Assembly (NCBI GenBank): GCA_031284195.1
Contig: JAITAI010000038.1
Location: 1-7,697 of the forward strand
Direction of reading: 5' to 3'
Length of the DNA: 7,697 nucleotides
From: Treponema sp.
GTDB lineage: Bacteria > Spirochaetota > Spirochaetia > Treponematales > Breznakiellaceae
Below are positions 5,455-7,697 of this stretch, in pieces. The notes under the pieces are model-generated. The model saw nothing but the letters and a program-made list of their open reading frames with translations. It made no database searches and was not told the origin of the DNA. Position numbers and translations under genes: made by a program. Position 1 is the first letter of the stretch. Each line of letters opens with the position of its first letter.

Positions 5455-6527
5455 GGGTTCCTCCGAGGATCGAAGGCATCGCGTACCCCCTCACCGATGA
5501 ACACCAGCAAGCTCAAGGTGAGACCCAGGATCACAAAGGAAGCGATCCCCAGCCAAGGGGCGTGCAGATTGGCCTTACCCTGGGCAAGTAATTCACCGAG
5601 CGAAGGAGAACCTACGGGGAGGCCGAATCCCAGGAAATCCAAGGAGGTGAGGGTGGTAATAGACCCTCCCAAGATGAAGGGAAGGTAACTCAGGGCCGAG
5701 GTCATGGCATTGGGGAGAATATGCACAAACATGATACGGCTATGCCTCATTCCCATAGCCCGGGCAGCAAGCACGTATTCGAAGTTCCGGGCTCGAAGGA
5801 ATTCCGCCCGGACCACCCCGACGAGGCTCATCCAACTGAAAAGCAAGGTGATCCCCAGGAGCCACCAAAAATTAGGTTCCACTACCGAGGAGAGAATGAT
5901 CAGCATAAAGAGGGTGGGCATCCCGGACCAGACCTCCATGAAACGCTGGAAGATGATGTCAAACCTTCCGCCATAATAACCCTGTAATGCCCCGAGACAT
6001 ATCCCAATTATCGAGGAAAAAATGGTCAGGCTAAGCCCGAAGAGCACTGAAATCCTGAAGCCGTAAATGACCCGGGCAGCCACATCCCGGCCCCGGTCGT
6101 CGGTCCCGAAAAGGTTTTCCCAGGTAGGCGGTGAAGGGGCAGGACTCGGTAAATTATAGTTGATAGTGTCATAGCTAAAGCCAATAGGAGGCTTCAGCAT
6201 CCAGCCTTTGGCTTCGATACGCTCTTTGATGTAGGGATCCCGGTAATCCGTATAGATATCAAACTCCCCTCCAAAGATAAGTTCCGAATAGTCATGGAAA
6301 AGGGGAACGTAAAACTTTCCGTTGAAACGGACCAAGATGGGTTTATCATTAACGATACATTCCGCAAAGAGGCTCAAAACAAAGAGGATACCAAAGAGCC
6401 ACAGGCACACAAAAGCCCGCTTGTTTTTCTTGAACCGCTCCCAACGGTTGAGCCTCCGAGGTACACCTGATCCGGGAACCGCTGGAACCGGATTTTTAGA
6501 AGCCTGAGCAGATGTAGTACCGATCAT
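5451..6527 (-). CDS. yejE: YejE-type peptide ABC transporter permease
   Basis: The 358-residue inner-membrane protein forms half of the importer's channel. A basic cytoplasmic start leads to a first membrane segment (about 39-56), then a long periplasmic region with the family block ENLFGTDDRGRDVAARV (137-153). Five further hydrophobic segments follow from about 157 to 345. The cytoplasmic EAA loop that contacts the ATPase is around 250-273 (AARAMGM, HILPN). The blocks FMEVWSGMPTLF (196-207) and TTLTSLDFLGFGLP (291-304) match recalled E. coli YejE nearly word for word. It is about 17 residues longer than that protein, mostly at the N-terminus, where a Pro/Ala-rich stretch (12-24) precedes LNRWERFKKNKR. 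The gene overlaps both neighbours by 4 bases (ATGA); GAGG lies eight bases before its ATG inside yejB. Confidence 0.95.
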   Translation of the reverse strand: MIGTTSAQASKNPVPAVPGSGVPRRLNRWERFKKNKRAFVCLWLFGILFVLSLFAECIVNDKPILVRFNGKFYVPLFHDYSELIFGGEFDIYTDYRDPYIKERIEAKGWMLKPPIGFSYDTINYNLPSPAPSPPTWENLFGTDDRGRDVAARVIYGFRISVLFGLSLTIFSSIIGICLGALQGYYGGRFDIIFQRFMEVWSGMPTLFMLIILSSVVEPNFWWLLGITLLFSWMSLVGVVRAEFLRARNFEYVLAARAMGMRHSRIMFVHILPNAMTSALSYLPFILGGSITTLTSLDFLGFGLPVGSPSLGELLAQGKANLHAPWLGIASFVILGLTLSLLVFIGEGVRDAFDPRRNP

Positions 6528-7627
6528 CCTTGGGCCTCGAAGGTGATCCGGGGATCAATAAGGGTATACATCACATCGCTCACGAGGGAGAGGAGGAGTC
6601 CCATAAGGGTGAATATGTACAGAGTAGCGAAGATCACCGGGTAATCCCGCTGCATAGTGGACTCGAAACCCAGGAGACCCATGCCTTCCAGGGAGAAGAT
6701 CACCTCAATTAAGACTGACCCAGTGAAAAACATGGCAATGAATACCCCGGGAAAGCCGGCAATGACGATGAGCATGGCGTTTCTGAACACATGCCCCAGG
6801 AGGATTCCCTTTTCAGTGAGTCCTTTGGCACGGGCGGTCATGACGTACTGTTTATGGATTTCATCCAAAAAGGAATTCTTGGTGAGCATCGTCAAAGTAG
6901 CAAAACCTCCAATGGTGATGGCCACCACCGGTAGAACCAGATGCCACAGATAGTCCAGGATCTTAGCGGGAACGCTCAAGTCCGCAAAATTAACCGATAC
7001 TAAACCTCGAAGGGGGAAGATCTTGAGGAAACTTCCTCCAGAGAAGAGCACTACCAGAAGCACGGCGAACAAAAACGAAGGAATCGCGTTTCCCAAAATC
7101 ACCGCACTACTGGTCCACAGGTCAAAGGAACTGCCGTTTTTTATGGCCTTTTGTATACCCAAGGGAATGGACACCAGGTATATGATGAAGGTACTCCATA
7201 GTCCTAGGGAGATCGATACGGGAAGCCGTTCCGCGATGAGGTCCAGGACCGACCGTCCCCGGAAAAGACTATCTCCAAAGTTGAAAGTGCCATAGTTTTT
7301 AAGCATATTCAGGTACCGTACTCCTATAGGCTGGTCAAAACCGTAGCGTTTTTCGATTTCCGCAATCACCTCTGGATCAAGGCCCCGCGCGCCCCGGTAC
7401 GCAGAGGAGCCGCTTTGCCGAATCCGATCCGCATCGCCCGGTCCTTGAGTAGAACCGCTTCCACTGATGCGCTGAACCGCGCTGTTTTGGCCCAGGCCCT
7501 GCATATCTGCAACGGCCTGATCCACCGGCCCCCCTGGGGCTATCTGCACAATAAAGAAATTAATAGTAATGATCGCCCAGAGGGTGGGGATGATCAACAA
7601 AAGACGCCGTATGATATATGCCGCCAT
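6524..7627 (-). CDS. yejB: YejB-type peptide ABC transporter permease
   Basis: The 367-residue inner-membrane protein pairs with YejE to form the import channel. The N-terminus (MAAYIIRRLLLIIPTLWAII) and the following TINFFIVQIAPGGPVDQA are nearly identical to recalled E. coli YejB (364 residues). A Gly/Ser-rich variable periplasmic stretch (about 43-80) precedes RGLDPEVIAEI (81-91), and GDSLFR (118-123) is conserved. Five further membrane segments lie at about 139-158, 172-196, 226-248, 281-310 and 333-354. The EAA loop is around 259-285 (YVMTARAKGL, HVFRNAM). In E. coli the system takes up peptides and the peptide-nucleotide antibiotic microcin C; the substrate here is not shown. AAGGGG (7634-7639) lies six bases before the ATG. 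It is the first gene of the visible operon; yejA, if linked, is beyond the right edge. Confidence 0.96.
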   Translation of the reverse strand: MAAYIIRRLLLIIPTLWAIITINFFIVQIAPGGPVDQAVADMQGLGQNSAVQRISGSGSTQGPGDADRIRQSGSSAYRGARGLDPEVIAEIEKRYGFDQPIGVRYLNMLKNYGTFNFGDSLFRGRSVLDLIAERLPVSISLGLWSTFIIYLVSIPLGIQKAIKNGSSFDLWTSSAVILGNAIPSFLFAVLLVVLFSGGSFLKIFPLRGLVSVNFADLSVPAKILDYLWHLVLPVVAITIGGFATLTMLTKNSFLDEIHKQYVMTARAKGLTEKGILLGHVFRNAMLIVIAGFPGVFIAMFFTGSVLIEVIFSLEGMGLLGFESTMQRDYPVIFATLYIFTLMGLLLSLVSDVMYTLIDPRITFEAQG

Positions 7628-7650
7628 TATGTACCCCTTAAACTCTTTTG

Positions 7651-7679
7651 ACCTTACCGAAGTTTCAAAATAATTTCAA
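7651..7679 (-). promoter_or_regulatory. Weak candidate promoter upstream of yejB
   Basis: On the minus strand TTGAAA (7679-7674) is followed after 17 bases by TAAGGT (7656-7651). The -35 matches 5 of 6 consensus bases but the -10 only 3 of 6. Transcription would start near 7644, leaving a leader of about 17 bases that still contains the ribosome-binding site. The operon may instead be read from a promoter ahead of a yejA gene outside the window. Confidence 0.22.
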
Positions 7680-7697
7680 CATAGTCAGCGCTTGTTT

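Overview
The window looks like a chromosomal segment of a spirochaete, most likely a treponeme of about 50% GC such as those of the termite gut. This is inferred from a relaxed, bulky lipobox (FFVSC) on a putative lipoprotein, the Shine-Dalgarno sites, and the mix of genes. No 16S or other marker gene is present to prove it. No tRNA, rRNA, CRISPR array, transposase or phage gene was found.

Layout. Bases 1-815 hold no intact gene. They contain a densely self-complementary block (1-167), a frameshifted remnant of a tetratricopeptide-repeat (TPR) gene (about 328-487), and an AT-rich stretch ending in an extended -10 promoter. Three plus-strand genes follow: an exported M23 (LytM-type) peptidase (816-1757), ribosomal protein S21 (1808-2011), and a putative lipoprotein with a phosphodiester-glycosidase (NAGPA) domain (2178-3128). 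rpsU appears to have its own promoter inside the end of the peptidase gene, and starts with TTG behind a strong Shine-Dalgarno site and a run of eight T. Between rpsU and the lipoprotein gene lies a 92-base element that folds into a long, nearly continuous helix capped by a symmetric three-way junction. It is the most striking unexplained structure in the window.

Bases 3129-3810 separate the plus-strand genes from a converging minus-strand operon and carry a run of perfect short-loop hairpins (3507-3678). The operon, transcribed right to left, is yejB (7627-6524), yejE (6527-5451) and yejF (5454-3811). Adjacent genes overlap by 4 bases (ATGA). The products are the two permeases and the double ATPase of a YejABEF-type peptide ABC importer. 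The binding protein YejA is not in the window; the right edge lies only 70 bases upstream of yejB, so it may sit just outside.

Together, the clear genes cover peptide import across the inner membrane, envelope glycan or peptidoglycan processing, and translation. The protein-coding genes are ordinary. The novelty, if any, is in the structured non-coding DNA at 1-167, 2017-2108 and 3507-3678.
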